DNA of 64,000 nucleotides from Phycisphaeraceae bacterium (GTDB taxonomy: Bacteria; Planctomycetota; Phycisphaerae; Phycisphaerales; UBA1924): the NCBI GenBank assembly GCA_019636675.1, contig JAHBXC010000002.1, positions 744,001 to 808,000 on the forward strand, read 5' to 3'. Of the stretch, positions 49,694-57,782 are shown piece by piece (position 1 is the stretch's first letter; each line of letters starts with the position of its first letter). The translations under genes and the position numbers were made by a program. The notes under the pieces were generated by a model. The model was not told the DNA's origin and searched no databases. It saw only the letters and a list, made by a program, of their open reading frames with translations.

Positions 49694-50389
49694 ATGAGAA
49701 ACACGATCACGACCGCACTCACCGTCGCGCTGCTCGGCGCGTCCGCGTCCCTCGCCGGCACGACCGTCAGCGGCTACGACGACCTGAACGAGGGCTTCCT
49801 CGGCACGACCTTCTCCTACAACGGCGTCACCTACCGCAACGCCAACAATGTCTCCGGCGTCTTCCCCGACGGCGACACCTTCACCCCCGACGACGTCGGC
49901 GACAACTTCATCATCGAGCGCGCCACCCTCCTCTACAACGACTTCCCCGGCTGGGGCAGCCCCAACAACGCGCTCACCTTCGGCAACGCCTTCATCCCGG
50001 GCGACAACCTCTCTCTCGGCGCGTTCGCCAACGCGTGGATGGACCTCGACACCCTCTCCGAGTTCGTCAGCATGGAGATGGTCTACTTCGAGAACGGCCC
50101 CTGGGGCGGCATCGTCTTCCAGCTCGACGCCTACCGCGACGGATCGCTCGTCGGCAGCGACTCGTTCAGCATCAGCGGCGACAACCCCGGGCGCGACAAC
50201 ATCGCCTTCGCCCAGTTGTCCATCGACGGCGTCGCCTTCGATTCGCTCAACCTCCGCGCCACCTTCAACGGGCAGTTCTCCGCCCCGCGCCTCATGATCG
50301 ACGACCTCACGCTGCGCGCCGTCCCCGCGCCGGCGAGCGCCATCCCGATGCTCGCCCTCGCCGGGCTCGCGACGCGCCGCCGCCGCTGA
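49694..50389 (+). CDS. Exported protein with PEP-CTERM-like sorting end
   Basis: 231 residues. Signal peptide (MRNTITTALTVALLGASASLA), then a beta-sandwich-like domain with GTTFSYNGVTYRNANNV and DNFIIERATLLYNDFPGWG. The C-terminus is VPAPAS, a hydrophobic stretch and ATRRRR, the tripartite PEP-CTERM-type signal for exosortase-linked surface export. No exosortase is in this window. Likely secreted or surface attached; role unknown. AGAAAAAGAG precedes ATG 49694. Confidence 0.8.
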   Translation: MRNTITTALTVALLGASASLAGTTVSGYDDLNEGFLGTTFSYNGVTYRNANNVSGVFPDGDTFTPDDVGDNFIIERATLLYNDFPGWGSPNNALTFGNAFIPGDNLSLGAFANAWMDLDTLSEFVSMEMVYFENGPWGGIVFQLDAYRDGSLVGSDSFSISGDNPGRDNIAFAQLSIDGVAFDSLNLRATFNGQFSAPRLMIDDLTLRAVPAPASAIPMLALAGLATRRRR

Positions 50390-50838
50390 TCGCCCACGAC
50401 AGCCGATCCCGCGCCGAGGCCCGCGTCGACGCCCCACAGTGCGAGGGGCGTTGCGCGGGCCGCGTCGTGCGCCGATCTTCCATCCCACTCCCCATCCTCA
50501 TCCGCTCCCCCTCCTATCGAGCGCAGCGAGATGGGAGGGGCCAGGGGAGGGCTACCCACTCTTCGGGCTTCCCTCCCAACCTTTGCTTTCTCTGCTCTCT
50601 CTCTGAAGAGGAGAAAGTCAGAGCAAATGACGCGAACCCCGCGAAGGTGGAGCCGTCATCCGCTGTCCCTCCAACGCCTGCGACGAAAAACCGGCGCCCG
50701 CGCAGTGCGCGAGCGCCGGCCACGAGGGGCTTCAGCATGTCTCCGCGCGGGACTGGGGTGATCGCGCGCGGGTGAAACCGAGGGGAAGAAACGCGTCAGT
50801 CGTACACCAACCGGCGTTCTGTGATTCGTGTGTGTGGC
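50390..50838. other. Intergenic region with palindromic sequence and a terminator
   Basis: About 450 bases. It contains a CCCTCCTATCGAGCGCAGCG segment that is nearly self-complementary with the following GAGATGGGAGGGG (50510-50540), resembling a REP-type hairpin, and the terminator at 50686-50719. The open frames here are Arg-rich shadows. Confidence 0.4.
50686..50719 (-). terminator. Rho-independent terminator of the coiled-coil gene
   Basis: On the minus strand CCGGCGC and GCGCCGG (with further GC pairing inside) are followed by TTTTT. It lies about 120 bases beyond the stop of the minus-strand gene at 50839-51126. Confidence 0.75.
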
Positions 50839-51126
50839 TCAGTACTGCTCGCCGCTCGGGCCCGCGTTGCCGCGACCCTGCTGCAGGAGTTTGCGCAGGT
50901 ACGAGTTCTCGCGCCGGGTCGCCTCGAGGTCGAACACGAGGTACTTGACGCTCAGGCGCAGGTAGTCGAGCGATTCCTGGAGTTGCGCGACGGTCTTGCG
51001 CATGCGCTCGTGCCGGTTCTTCGTCTCGTCGGCAAGGTCGCGAAGGCGCTGGCGCTCGTGCTCGGGGGCGGCCTCGATCAGGGTCATCAGCTCGCCCAGT
51101 TTGCTCTGAAAGTCGCGGTCGTTCAT
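50839..51126 (-). CDS. Small coiled-coil protein
   Basis: 95 residues, nearly all helical and highly charged: FQSKLGELMTLIEAAPEHER, then a heptad region with NRHERMRKTVAQLQESLDYL and FDLEATRRENSYLRKLLQQG, and a Gly-rich end. It should form a dimeric coiled coil. No domain is recognised. Start ATG 51126 is followed downstream by its own terminator. Confidence 0.7.
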   Translation of the reverse strand: MNDRDFQSKLGELMTLIEAAPEHERQRLRDLADETKNRHERMRKTVAQLQESLDYLRLSVKYLVFDLEATRRENSYLRKLLQQGRGNAGPSGEQY

Positions 51127-51349
51127 CGCTCGTCTCCCTCGTCTTGAGATTGTCTCACACAGACGCCCGTGCGTCCCGACGGGAGAGAGAAATGCAACGG
51201 GTCTGCCACGCGCGGCGCGCCGGCGTGCCACGGCGCCATGGCCCGAGAATCCACGCGACAACGCGCCCGAATCGAGACTTTCGCGCGGGGATCGGTTCTC
51301 GGCCCCGGGGATCACGCGGGCCGGGTGGGGGGGATGTTGCGAAAACGCC

Positions 51350-51976
51350 TCAGCGGGCGCTCTCGCGGCGCAGCACGCGCTGGGCCGCGGGAGGGGCGTC
51401 CTTGGTCCCCGAGGCAAGCACCGCGGGCTCCTTGCGCCGGATCTCGGACGCGAGCTTGGCCAGGTGCTGGTCGCGCGTGATCTCGAAGCGCTTGAAGTAC
51501 TGCTCCAACTGGTGGCGGTTGAAGCGGGAGAGGGGGTCCTTGAGCCCGCTCTGGGCGGCGGCCCAGTCGATGAGCGACCCGGCCTGGTCCGAGAAGCGGT
51601 AAAGCGCGAGGGTGGCCTTGAGCCGCCCGGCGAACGACGCGAACGGGTCGGTCGCGGTCTCGGGCAGACTCGACATGATCTCCTCGATCCGCTTGTCGTT
51701 GTAGCCGGCGAGGGGGTCGTCGGAGTGGGAGGTCGAGCCGTTCGCGCTGCCCCCGGCCGCGAAGACGCGGTCGATCTCCGGCGCGTCGTCCGCGCTCTTG
51801 AGGGTGGCAAACGCGGTGCTGAGGGTCTTCACACCGGCGCGCTCGAAGCGGATGGTCAGGCGCTGGCAGGCCTTGCCGTCCTGCATCGCCGCCTCGGCGG
51901 TGGTGACGAGCCCTGCGCCCCATTCCGGCTTGCCGGTGTGGAGCACGCGATCCCCGAACTTGAACTGGTGCTGCAA
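51350..51976 (-). CDS. DUF3553-domain protein
   Basis: 208 residues. The N-terminal 65 form a DUF3553-type beta-barrel (FKFGDRVLHTGKPEWGAGLV, then RLTIRFERAGVKTLSTAFAT). The C-terminal 110 are helical with DKRIEEIMSSLPETATDPF and LSRFNRHQLEQYFKRFEI, unknown. The N-terminal module occurs in UvrD/Rep-type helicases and elsewhere; here it stands alone. Its function is not known. Confidence 0.75.
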   Translation of the reverse strand: MQHQFKFGDRVLHTGKPEWGAGLVTTAEAAMQDGKACQRLTIRFERAGVKTLSTAFATLKSADDAPEIDRVFAAGGSANGSTSHSDDPLAGYNDKRIEEIMSSLPETATDPFASFAGRLKATLALYRFSDQAGSLIDWAAAQSGLKDPLSRFNRHQLEQYFKRFEITRDQHLAKLASEIRRKEPAVLASGTKDAPPAAQRVLRRESAR

Positions 51977-52184
51977 CGCTATGGCTCACTGCGGCGGTCC
52001 CCGGAGAGGGGCCGTCGTGACTGGTGGGCGCCGCCCCTCGCGCACGCGAAGGCGGCCTCGGTTGTCCCTGAGGGTCATCAAGCATAGAGTCGCCGTCCCC
52101 CCCGGGCGAGCGGGCCCCGTTCGGCTTCTCGCCCTCCCGCCCACTCGCGGCGTCGGCACCCAACCCCTCGGAGGCGTCCCCAGA

Positions 52185-52442
52185 ATGATCGAAGCGCTCA
52201 AGAGCGATGAGATCGTGAACAAGGTCGGCGGCAAGTTCAAGCTCTGCGCGCTCATCCAGAAGCGCGTGGTCCAGCTCATGGACGGCGCACGCCCCCTCGT
52301 CGAGCGCCAGGGGCGCTCCGACCTCGAGGTCGCGATCGACGAGATCCTCCAGGACAAGATCACCCTCCACGTCCCCGACGAGGCCGCTCTCGCCGGTGCG
52401 CACGCCGAGGCGCAGGGCGAGCTCGAGGGCTCGCTCCTCTGA
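52185..52442 (+). CDS. rpoZ: DNA-directed RNA polymerase omega subunit
   Basis: 85 residues: MIEALKSDEIVNKVGGKFKL opens with the omega pattern, and CALIQKRVVQLMDGARPLV is the conserved helix. Omega helps assemble beta' into RNA polymerase. CGGAGG lies upstream. It precedes coaC by 31 bases on the same strand, an order common in bacteria (rpoZ-coaBC). Confidence 0.92.
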   Translation: MIEALKSDEIVNKVGGKFKLCALIQKRVVQLMDGARPLVERQGRSDLEVAIDEILQDKITLHVPDEAALAGAHAEAQGELEGSLL

Positions 52443-52473
52443 TAGACGCGACCCGGCGCGCGAGGCCCGACGC

Positions 52474-53088
52474 GTGACGACACAGCCCACCAACCGTCCA
52501 ACCGCCGACCACGCGCCGCTCCACGGCGCGAAGGTCATTGTCGCTGTCACCGGGGGCATCGCCGCGTACAAGTCGTGCTGGCTGGTCTCGCGCCTCGCGC
52601 AGGCCGGCGCCGAGGTCACCGTCCTGATGACCACCGACGCGACGCGCTTCGTCACGGCGCTCACCTTCCAGGCCCTCTCGGGCAGGCCCGTCTACACGAG
52701 CCAGTGGGAGCACGTCGAGAACCAGGACCCCCAGCACATCGGCCTCGCCCGGCGCGCCGGCCTCGCGATCGTCGCGCCCTGCACGATGAACACCATGGCG
52801 AAACTGGCGCACGGCATCGCGGACGACATCGTCACCGTCGTGCTCAGCGCCGTCGATCGCGCCAAGACCCCCGTGCTCCTCGCCCCGGCGATGAACGAGG
52901 CGATGTGGAATCAGCCCGCGACACGGCGCAACGCGGCCCAGCTGGTCGAGGACGGCTACGAACTCGTCGGCCCGGCAGAGGGCTGGCAGGCATGCCGCAC
53001 CGTCGGCGCAGGGCGCATGGTCGAGCCCGACGCGCTGCTCGACGCGATCGCGTCGAAACTCGGCGCCCGCGCGCGTCCCACGAACTGA
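52474..53088 (+). CDS. Phosphopantothenoylcysteine decarboxylase (CoaC half only)
   Basis: Flavin-dependent step of coenzyme A synthesis, 204 residues from GTG 52474. KVIVAVTGGIAAYKSCWLVS is the nucleotide loop, QHIGLARRAGLAIVAPCTMN carries the catalytic His, MAKLAHGIADDIVT and APAMNEAMWNQP are the family marks. CoaBC proteins are usually about 400 residues; only the CoaC half is here, so CoaB must be a separate gene. The gene ends immediately against the convergent stop of the next gene. Confidence 0.92.
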   Translation: MTTQPTNRPTADHAPLHGAKVIVAVTGGIAAYKSCWLVSRLAQAGAEVTVLMTTDATRFVTALTFQALSGRPVYTSQWEHVENQDPQHIGLARRAGLAIVAPCTMNTMAKLAHGIADDIVTVVLSAVDRAKTPVLLAPAMNEAMWNQPATRRNAAQLVEDGYELVGPAEGWQACRTVGAGRMVEPDALLDAIASKLGARARPTN

Positions 53089-53433
53089 TCAGCCGCCGCG
53101 CGTTCGCAGGGCGGTGGACGAGATCCACCAGACCGCGATCGCGGCGAGGACCAGCACCGACACCACGAGCGTGATCGTCACGACCTTCCCCGAGAAGCGT
53201 CGCGGCGCGACCCTCGTCGCCACCGCCGCGGCTTTCGGGCGTTTGCCGGCTTTCTGAGGCGAGTCAGGGGTCTTCGGGCGTTTCTTGCGACCGGTCTGTG
53301 CCTCGATGGGTTTGCCGTCCTTCGTCGGGACATGGATCAGGGCGCCGCAGGCCTGGCAGCGCGCCACACCGCCGCGGAAGGCGCTGTCGATCCGGTGGGG
53401 CGACCCGCAATTAGGGCAGTTGAGGTTCAGCAT
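53089..53433 (-). CDS. Zinc-ribbon protein with one transmembrane helix
   Basis: 114 residues. An N-terminal zinc ribbon (CPNCG at 6-10, CQACG at 26-30) is followed by a Lys/Pro-rich linker and a C-terminal transmembrane helix (VVTITLVVSVLVLAAIAVWW). Such MJ0042-like ribbon-plus-helix proteins are often found in planctomycetes and delta-proteobacteria; function unknown. It abuts the coaC stop with TGA|TCA and is divergent from rsmH. Confidence 0.8.
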   Translation of the reverse strand: MLNLNCPNCGSPHRIDSAFRGGVARCQACGALIHVPTKDGKPIEAQTGRKKRPKTPDSPQKAGKRPKAAAVATRVAPRRFSGKVVTITLVVSVLVLAAIAVWWISSTALRTRGG

Positions 53434-53496
53434 CCGTCGGGGCCAGTCTACCCGGGAGCGGTGGTCGGGTGGCGCAGGGATCGGCGCCCGGCGCGC

Positions 53497-53502
53497 TATC
53501 CT
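53497..53502 (+). promoter_or_regulatory. -10 element of rsmH
   Basis: TATCCT ends 7 bases before the rsmH ATG (gap CGCCCCG); no Shine-Dalgarno. Another leaderless-type site. Confidence 0.45.
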
Positions 53503-53509
53503 CGCCCCG

Positions 53510-54517
53510 ATGACCGACGCCCCCCGTCACATCCCGGTGCTGCTCGACGAGGTGCTCGGCGCGCTGGCCCCGCGCGAGGGCGAGACGGTCCTCGACTGCA
53601 CCGCCGGTCTCGGCGGGCACGCGGCGGCGCTGTCAGAACGGGTCGGCCCGACGGGGCGGGTGGTCCTGTGCGACCTGGACCCCTCGAACCTCGCGCACGC
53701 CGAGGCCCGGCTGAGGTCGCTGGCGCGCGAGGGACGCGGCGCAACCGAGATCGTCGCCCTCCACGCGAACTACGCCGAAGCGCCGAGGAAACTCGCCGAA
53801 CTGGGGCTGTCGGCCGACGCGGTGCTGGCCGACCTGGGGTTCTCGTCGAACCAGATCGACGACCGTTCGCGCGGGTTCTCGTTTCAGGGAGACGGGCCCT
53901 TGGACATGCGACTTGACCCCACGCGCGGGCCGACGGCGGCGGATCTGGTGAACTCCCTCAGCCGCGAGGAGCTGGCCGAGATCATCTGGGATCTGGGCGA
54001 GGACCGGGGCTCGCGCCGGATCGCGCAAGAGATTGTGGCGGCGAGAGCCAAGGAACCGATAACCACGACGGGCAGGCTCGCCGAGGTCATCCGCGCCGCG
54101 TCGGGCCCGCCCACACGAACCAGGACCGGTCAGCGGATCGACCCAGCCACGAGGACCTTTCAGGCGTTGCGCATCGCGGTGAACGACGAGCTCGGTTCGG
54201 TGCGATCGCTTGTCGAGTCGGTGTCGCGCGCAGCCGCGACTCTGGCGCTGCCCGAAGCGAGCCGCTCTCGCTCGTGGCTCGCGGTCGGGTCGCGGGTCGC
54301 GATCATCTCGTTCCATTCGCTCGAGGACCGGATCGTGAAGCAGGGCTTCGCCGAGCTGTGCCAGCGCGGGCTGGCGGCGCCGGCAGCCGGGGGCTCGCGC
54401 CGCAAAGCCGACGCCGTCGAAGCGACGGAGCACGAGGTCGGGATGAATCCTCGCGCGCGATCCGCTAAGCTACGCGCGATCCGCTTGACGGGCGGGTCTT
54501 CGGAACAGAGAGACTAA
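53510..54517 (+). CDS. rsmH: 16S rRNA (cytosine(1402)-N(4))-methyltransferase
   Basis: Methylates C1402 of 16S rRNA, 335 residues. HIPVLLDEVLGALAPREGET begins the family, DCTAGLGGHAAAL is motif I, VLADLGFSSNQIDDRSRGFS and PLDMRLDP follow, and SFHSLEDRIVKQGF closes. A short Arg-rich C-terminus is present. First gene of a cluster with a LysM protein, an FtsL-like protein and FtsI, the start of the classical dcw operon. Confidence 0.97.
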   Translation: MTDAPRHIPVLLDEVLGALAPREGETVLDCTAGLGGHAAALSERVGPTGRVVLCDLDPSNLAHAEARLRSLAREGRGATEIVALHANYAEAPRKLAELGLSADAVLADLGFSSNQIDDRSRGFSFQGDGPLDMRLDPTRGPTAADLVNSLSREELAEIIWDLGEDRGSRRIAQEIVAARAKEPITTTGRLAEVIRAASGPPTRTRTGQRIDPATRTFQALRIAVNDELGSVRSLVESVSRAAATLALPEASRSRSWLAVGSRVAIISFHSLEDRIVKQGFAELCQRGLAAPAAGGSRRKADAVEATEHEVGMNPRARSAKLRAIRLTGGSSEQRD

Positions 54518-54629
54518 CGCGCGGCGAGGGCGCAAACGCCCTTGTCAACGCTTCCGCCACGCCGACGGATCGGCGAGGCGACATCTGAGAAATGCGAACG
54601 CGACTCGCAGCCGCAAGGACGCCGATGTG

Positions 54630-55559
54630 ATGAGCCGCGAACTCAAGCTTGCGCTGATTCTGGGCTTCGCCGCCGTGATGGTGGTGGGGGTCCTCATTTC
54701 CGACCACATGAGCGGGGCGCGACAGGCGCGGATCGAGGAACGGACGATCGAGCCGCCGCGCATGGCGCTGCAGCCCGCGCCGCCCGTCTTCGTCCCCGAG
54801 CCGGTCGTCGCTCCGTCCCAGGGGGCGGTCGCGATGCTGCCCGAACCGGAGCAGCGAGCGGGCGAGTCGCTGGCCGACGCCGGCGCGCCGACGCTCAGCG
54901 AACCCGTCGTGATCACGATGGCCCCCGAGCCCGCCGGGAGCGCGGCGACGACGCTCGCGTCCAGCGCGACCGAGTCGGTGCGCGAGTTCCTCGAGTGGAC
55001 CGCGAAGCAGGGCGTCGTCTTCGAGCCCGTCACTCCCCTCGCCGAGACCACGGTCCGACCCCGGGGGGCGCCGCCGGTCAGCGCGTCGCCCATCCCCGAC
55101 CGCCCGGCCGGTCAGAGCGCGCCCACCGCTGGGCGCGATGTCGAGCACGTCGTGGCCAAGAACGAGACGCTGTGGGGGATCGCGCAACGCTACTACGGCG
55201 ACGGCTCGCTGCACACGCGGATCGCCGACGCCAACAAGGGCCGGCTCGGGCGCAACAACGCCGTGTTCGTCGGCGCGAGACTGACGATCCCGGGCGCGAC
55301 GCGCGGCGTCGAGCCGGCGCCGTCGCGAACGGTCGCGTCCGCTCCGCCGAAACCCCAGGCGCCCCAGCAGGCCCCCGCCCGCCCCGCCAGCGCTAGCGCC
55401 GATCGCGTCCACGTCGTCCAGAAGGGTGAAACACTCGGCGCGATCGCGGCCAAGGAATTGGGGTCGGCCCGGCGCTGGCCCGAGATCGTGAAACTCAACA
55501 AGCTCGACGACCCGGACAACGTGCCGGCCGGCGTCCGTCTCCGCCTCCCCCCTCGCTGA
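54630..55559 (+). CDS. LysM-repeat peptidoglycan-binding membrane protein
   Basis: 309 residues from ATG 54630 (GTG 54627 also in frame). A signal-anchor helix (about 6-24) precedes a Pro/Ala-rich region. Two LysM domains follow: VVAKNETLWGIAQRYYGDGS at about 173 and, at the end, HVVQKGETLGAIAAKELGSA. It should hold the cell wall through its LysM modules. Its place between rsmH and ftsL-like/ftsI suggests a role in division or wall attachment. An ATG at 54625 is followed directly by TGA and is not a start. Confidence 0.85.
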   Translation: MSRELKLALILGFAAVMVVGVLISDHMSGARQARIEERTIEPPRMALQPAPPVFVPEPVVAPSQGAVAMLPEPEQRAGESLADAGAPTLSEPVVITMAPEPAGSAATTLASSATESVREFLEWTAKQGVVFEPVTPLAETTVRPRGAPPVSASPIPDRPAGQSAPTAGRDVEHVVAKNETLWGIAQRYYGDGSLHTRIADANKGRLGRNNAVFVGARLTIPGATRGVEPAPSRTVASAPPKPQAPQQAPARPASASADRVHVVQKGETLGAIAAKELGSARRWPEIVKLNKLDDPDNVPAGVRLRLPPR

Positions 55560-55565
55560 GCGACC

Positions 55566-55868
55566 GTGCGACGGAACCAACCCGACAGCCCGAGAGCGCG
55601 CATCGGCTCGATCTGGGCCAAGCTCGCCTGCGCCGTCGTCGGGGCCGCGATGATCGCCAGCGGGTTGCTCGCGGTCCGTCAGCAGCGCATCCAGATCGCC
55701 AGCGAGCTGATGCGCACGCACCTCGAGGCCGAGCAGTCGATCCAGAACGCTCAGCGCCTTCGCGCCGAGATCGCGCAGCGTCTGGCGATTAATCACCTGC
55801 GTCAGCTCGCGTCGGCCGAGGGCGATTTCGTGCCGGCCACGCCGCCGAGAGAGGCGGCGCAGCCGTGA
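55566..55868 (+). CDS. FtsL-like small division protein
   Basis: 100 residues, GTG start. A short basic cytosolic end, one transmembrane helix (LACAVVGAAMIASGLLAV), then a periplasmic coiled coil (IQIASELMRTHLEAEQSIQN). Size, topology and position between rsmH and ftsI match FtsL, although sequence similarity in this family is low. It overlaps ftsI by four bases. FtsL would pair with FtsB and activate septal synthesis. Confidence 0.65.
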   Translation: MRRNQPDSPRARIGSIWAKLACAVVGAAMIASGLLAVRQQRIQIASELMRTHLEAEQSIQNAQRLRAEIAQRLAINHLRQLASAEGDFVPATPPREAAQP

Positions 55869-57775
55869 GCGGGCCGAACGCGAATCAGAGTCTGGCGAAG
55901 CGCGTGGATCGCGTCGGCATCGCGGCGGCGTGCGCAATCACGCTGCTCTTCGTCGCGCTCTTCGCACGCGTCGTGCAGCTGCAGATCGCCCCGCCCGAGC
56001 AGCTCGCGGCGCACCTGGACGAGCGCGTCTCCGCGGTCCGCAGCTTCGCGCCACGGGGCGACATCCTCGACCGGCGAGGGCGCGTCCTCGCGGCGACGCG
56101 CATAGGACACCGGCTTATCGTCGATCCGGCCGAACTCGCGGGCCCCTACGAGGAGACGCTGCAGCGACTGTCCGCCGCCGCCGGGCTCGATATTTCGGAG
56201 ACGGGCGAGCGGCTCTTCTCGCGGATCGCCGCCAACGAGCACGCGAAAGCGACCGGGCGCGCGCAGTCGCGCTACCTGCGACTGAGCGGGCCGCTCGACG
56301 ACGCGCAGGTCGAAGCGGTGCGCGCGCTGCGCCTTCGCGGCGTGCACCTCGAACCGCTGAGCATCCGCGAAGGCGCCGGCGTCGAGATCGCCGGGGCCGT
56401 CGTCGGGCGCGTCGACGCCGAGCACGGGGGCCAGTTCGGGGCGGAGAAGCTCTTCGATCCCGCGCTCGAAGCGGCGCAGGGGCAGCTCCGCTACGTGCGC
56501 GACGCGCGCGGCGCCGGGCTCTGGATCGAGCGAGGCGGCTACACGCCCCCGATCCCCGGAGAGTCCGTCCGGCTGAGCATCGACGCGGTCATCCAGAAGA
56601 TCGCGCAGGAAGAGATCGAACGCGCCGTCCTCGACGCCGACGCGCAGGGCGGGCGCGTGATCGTCGTGGACTCGAACACCGGCGAGATCCTCGCCATGGT
56701 CGATCACATCCGCGACATGACCGGGCGCGTGCTTCCCTACGCCAAGCGCGAGGGCGAGGGCGAGCCCAGCGCGCTCGGCTTTACCCGGCGATCCATCATC
56801 GAGCCGGACCCCTTCCGCGCCGTGCACCCGGGCGCCGGGCGCAACCGCCTCTTCACCGACCTCTACGAGCCGGGCTCAACATTCAAGGCGTTCACCTGGG
56901 CGGTGATGACCGAAGCGGGCGTCGCCTCGCCCGACGAGCTCTTCAGGACGGGCGGGAAGACCTGGCTCACGCCCTACCGGCGCGTCATCCGCGACGCGTT
57001 CGGCAAAGCAGAGCAGTCCTGGACCGAGGTGCTGATCAACTCGTCGAACATCGGCATGTCGATGGCCGTCGAGCGCATGGACAAGGCGTCGCTGCGCGCG
57101 GCCCTCCTGCGCTTCGGCTTCGAGGAGACCACCGGCGTCGGCCTCGCCGGCGAGCGCGCCGGCGGGATGACCAACCCGAAGAACTGGAACCGCTACACGC
57201 AGACCAGCGTCTCCTTCGGCCAGGAAGTCGCGCTGACGCCGGCGCAGCTGGCGCGCGCCTTCAGCGTATTCGCACGCCAGGGCGACGCGTCGGGAACCCT
57301 GCCCACCCTGACGCTGCGCGCGGCGGACCGCGGCCCGGGCGCGCACGACGCGCCGGCCAGCATCGTGCAGCGCGCCCTCTCGCCGCGGATCGCCGCCATG
57401 ACGCGCGACGCGATGGCCGAGATCTTCTCGCGCGCCGACCGCAACATGCGCCAGCGCAAGCTCGAGGACATCACCTTCGACTACCGGCTGTTCGGCAAGT
57501 CCGGCACGGCGCAGGTCGCGATCAAGGGCGAACGCGGGTACCTGCCAGACCAGTACATCTCGAGCTTCGTGGGCGCCGGCCCCGTCGAGCGACCGACGCT
57601 CGTGTGCGTCGTGACCATCGACGATCCCTCGCCCGAGCTCGTGCGCAAGCGCCAGCACTTCGGGTCCTGGGTCGCGGGCCCGCCGGTGCGCCGGGTGCTC
57701 GAACGCTCGCTCCGCTATCTCGACACGCCGACGAGCGAGCAGCCCGCGCAGACCGCCGCGGCCCGCGCCGACTGA
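55865..57775 (+). CDS. ftsI: Peptidoglycan D,D-transpeptidase FtsI (PBP3-like)
   Basis: Septal transpeptidase, 636 residues. A membrane anchor (about 20-42), a pedestal domain with ARGAGLWIERGG-like features, and the penicillin-binding domain: active-site SxxK is STFK at 338-341, the second motif SSN lies in LINSSNIGM, and KSG in FGKSGTAQV. It contains APRGDILDRRGRVLAATRIG, the family's N-terminal motif. GTG start inside the ftsL-like stop. It is the last gene of this dcw fragment. Confidence 0.95.
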   Translation: MSGPNANQSLAKRVDRVGIAAACAITLLFVALFARVVQLQIAPPEQLAAHLDERVSAVRSFAPRGDILDRRGRVLAATRIGHRLIVDPAELAGPYEETLQRLSAAAGLDISETGERLFSRIAANEHAKATGRAQSRYLRLSGPLDDAQVEAVRALRLRGVHLEPLSIREGAGVEIAGAVVGRVDAEHGGQFGAEKLFDPALEAAQGQLRYVRDARGAGLWIERGGYTPPIPGESVRLSIDAVIQKIAQEEIERAVLDADAQGGRVIVVDSNTGEILAMVDHIRDMTGRVLPYAKREGEGEPSALGFTRRSIIEPDPFRAVHPGAGRNRLFTDLYEPGSTFKAFTWAVMTEAGVASPDELFRTGGKTWLTPYRRVIRDAFGKAEQSWTEVLINSSNIGMSMAVERMDKASLRAALLRFGFEETTGVGLAGERAGGMTNPKNWNRYTQTSVSFGQEVALTPAQLARAFSVFARQGDASGTLPTLTLRAADRGPGAHDAPASIVQRALSPRIAAMTRDAMAEIFSRADRNMRQRKLEDITFDYRLFGKSGTAQVAIKGERGYLPDQYISSFVGAGPVERPTLVCVVTIDDPSPELVRKRQHFGSWVAGPPVRRVLERSLRYLDTPTSEQPAQTAAARAD

Positions 57776-57782
57776 CGCCGAG

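Noticed and set aside
54625..54630. ATG at 54625 as start of the LysM gene
   Set aside because: It is followed at once by TGA; the coding frame opens at GTG 54627 or ATG 54630.
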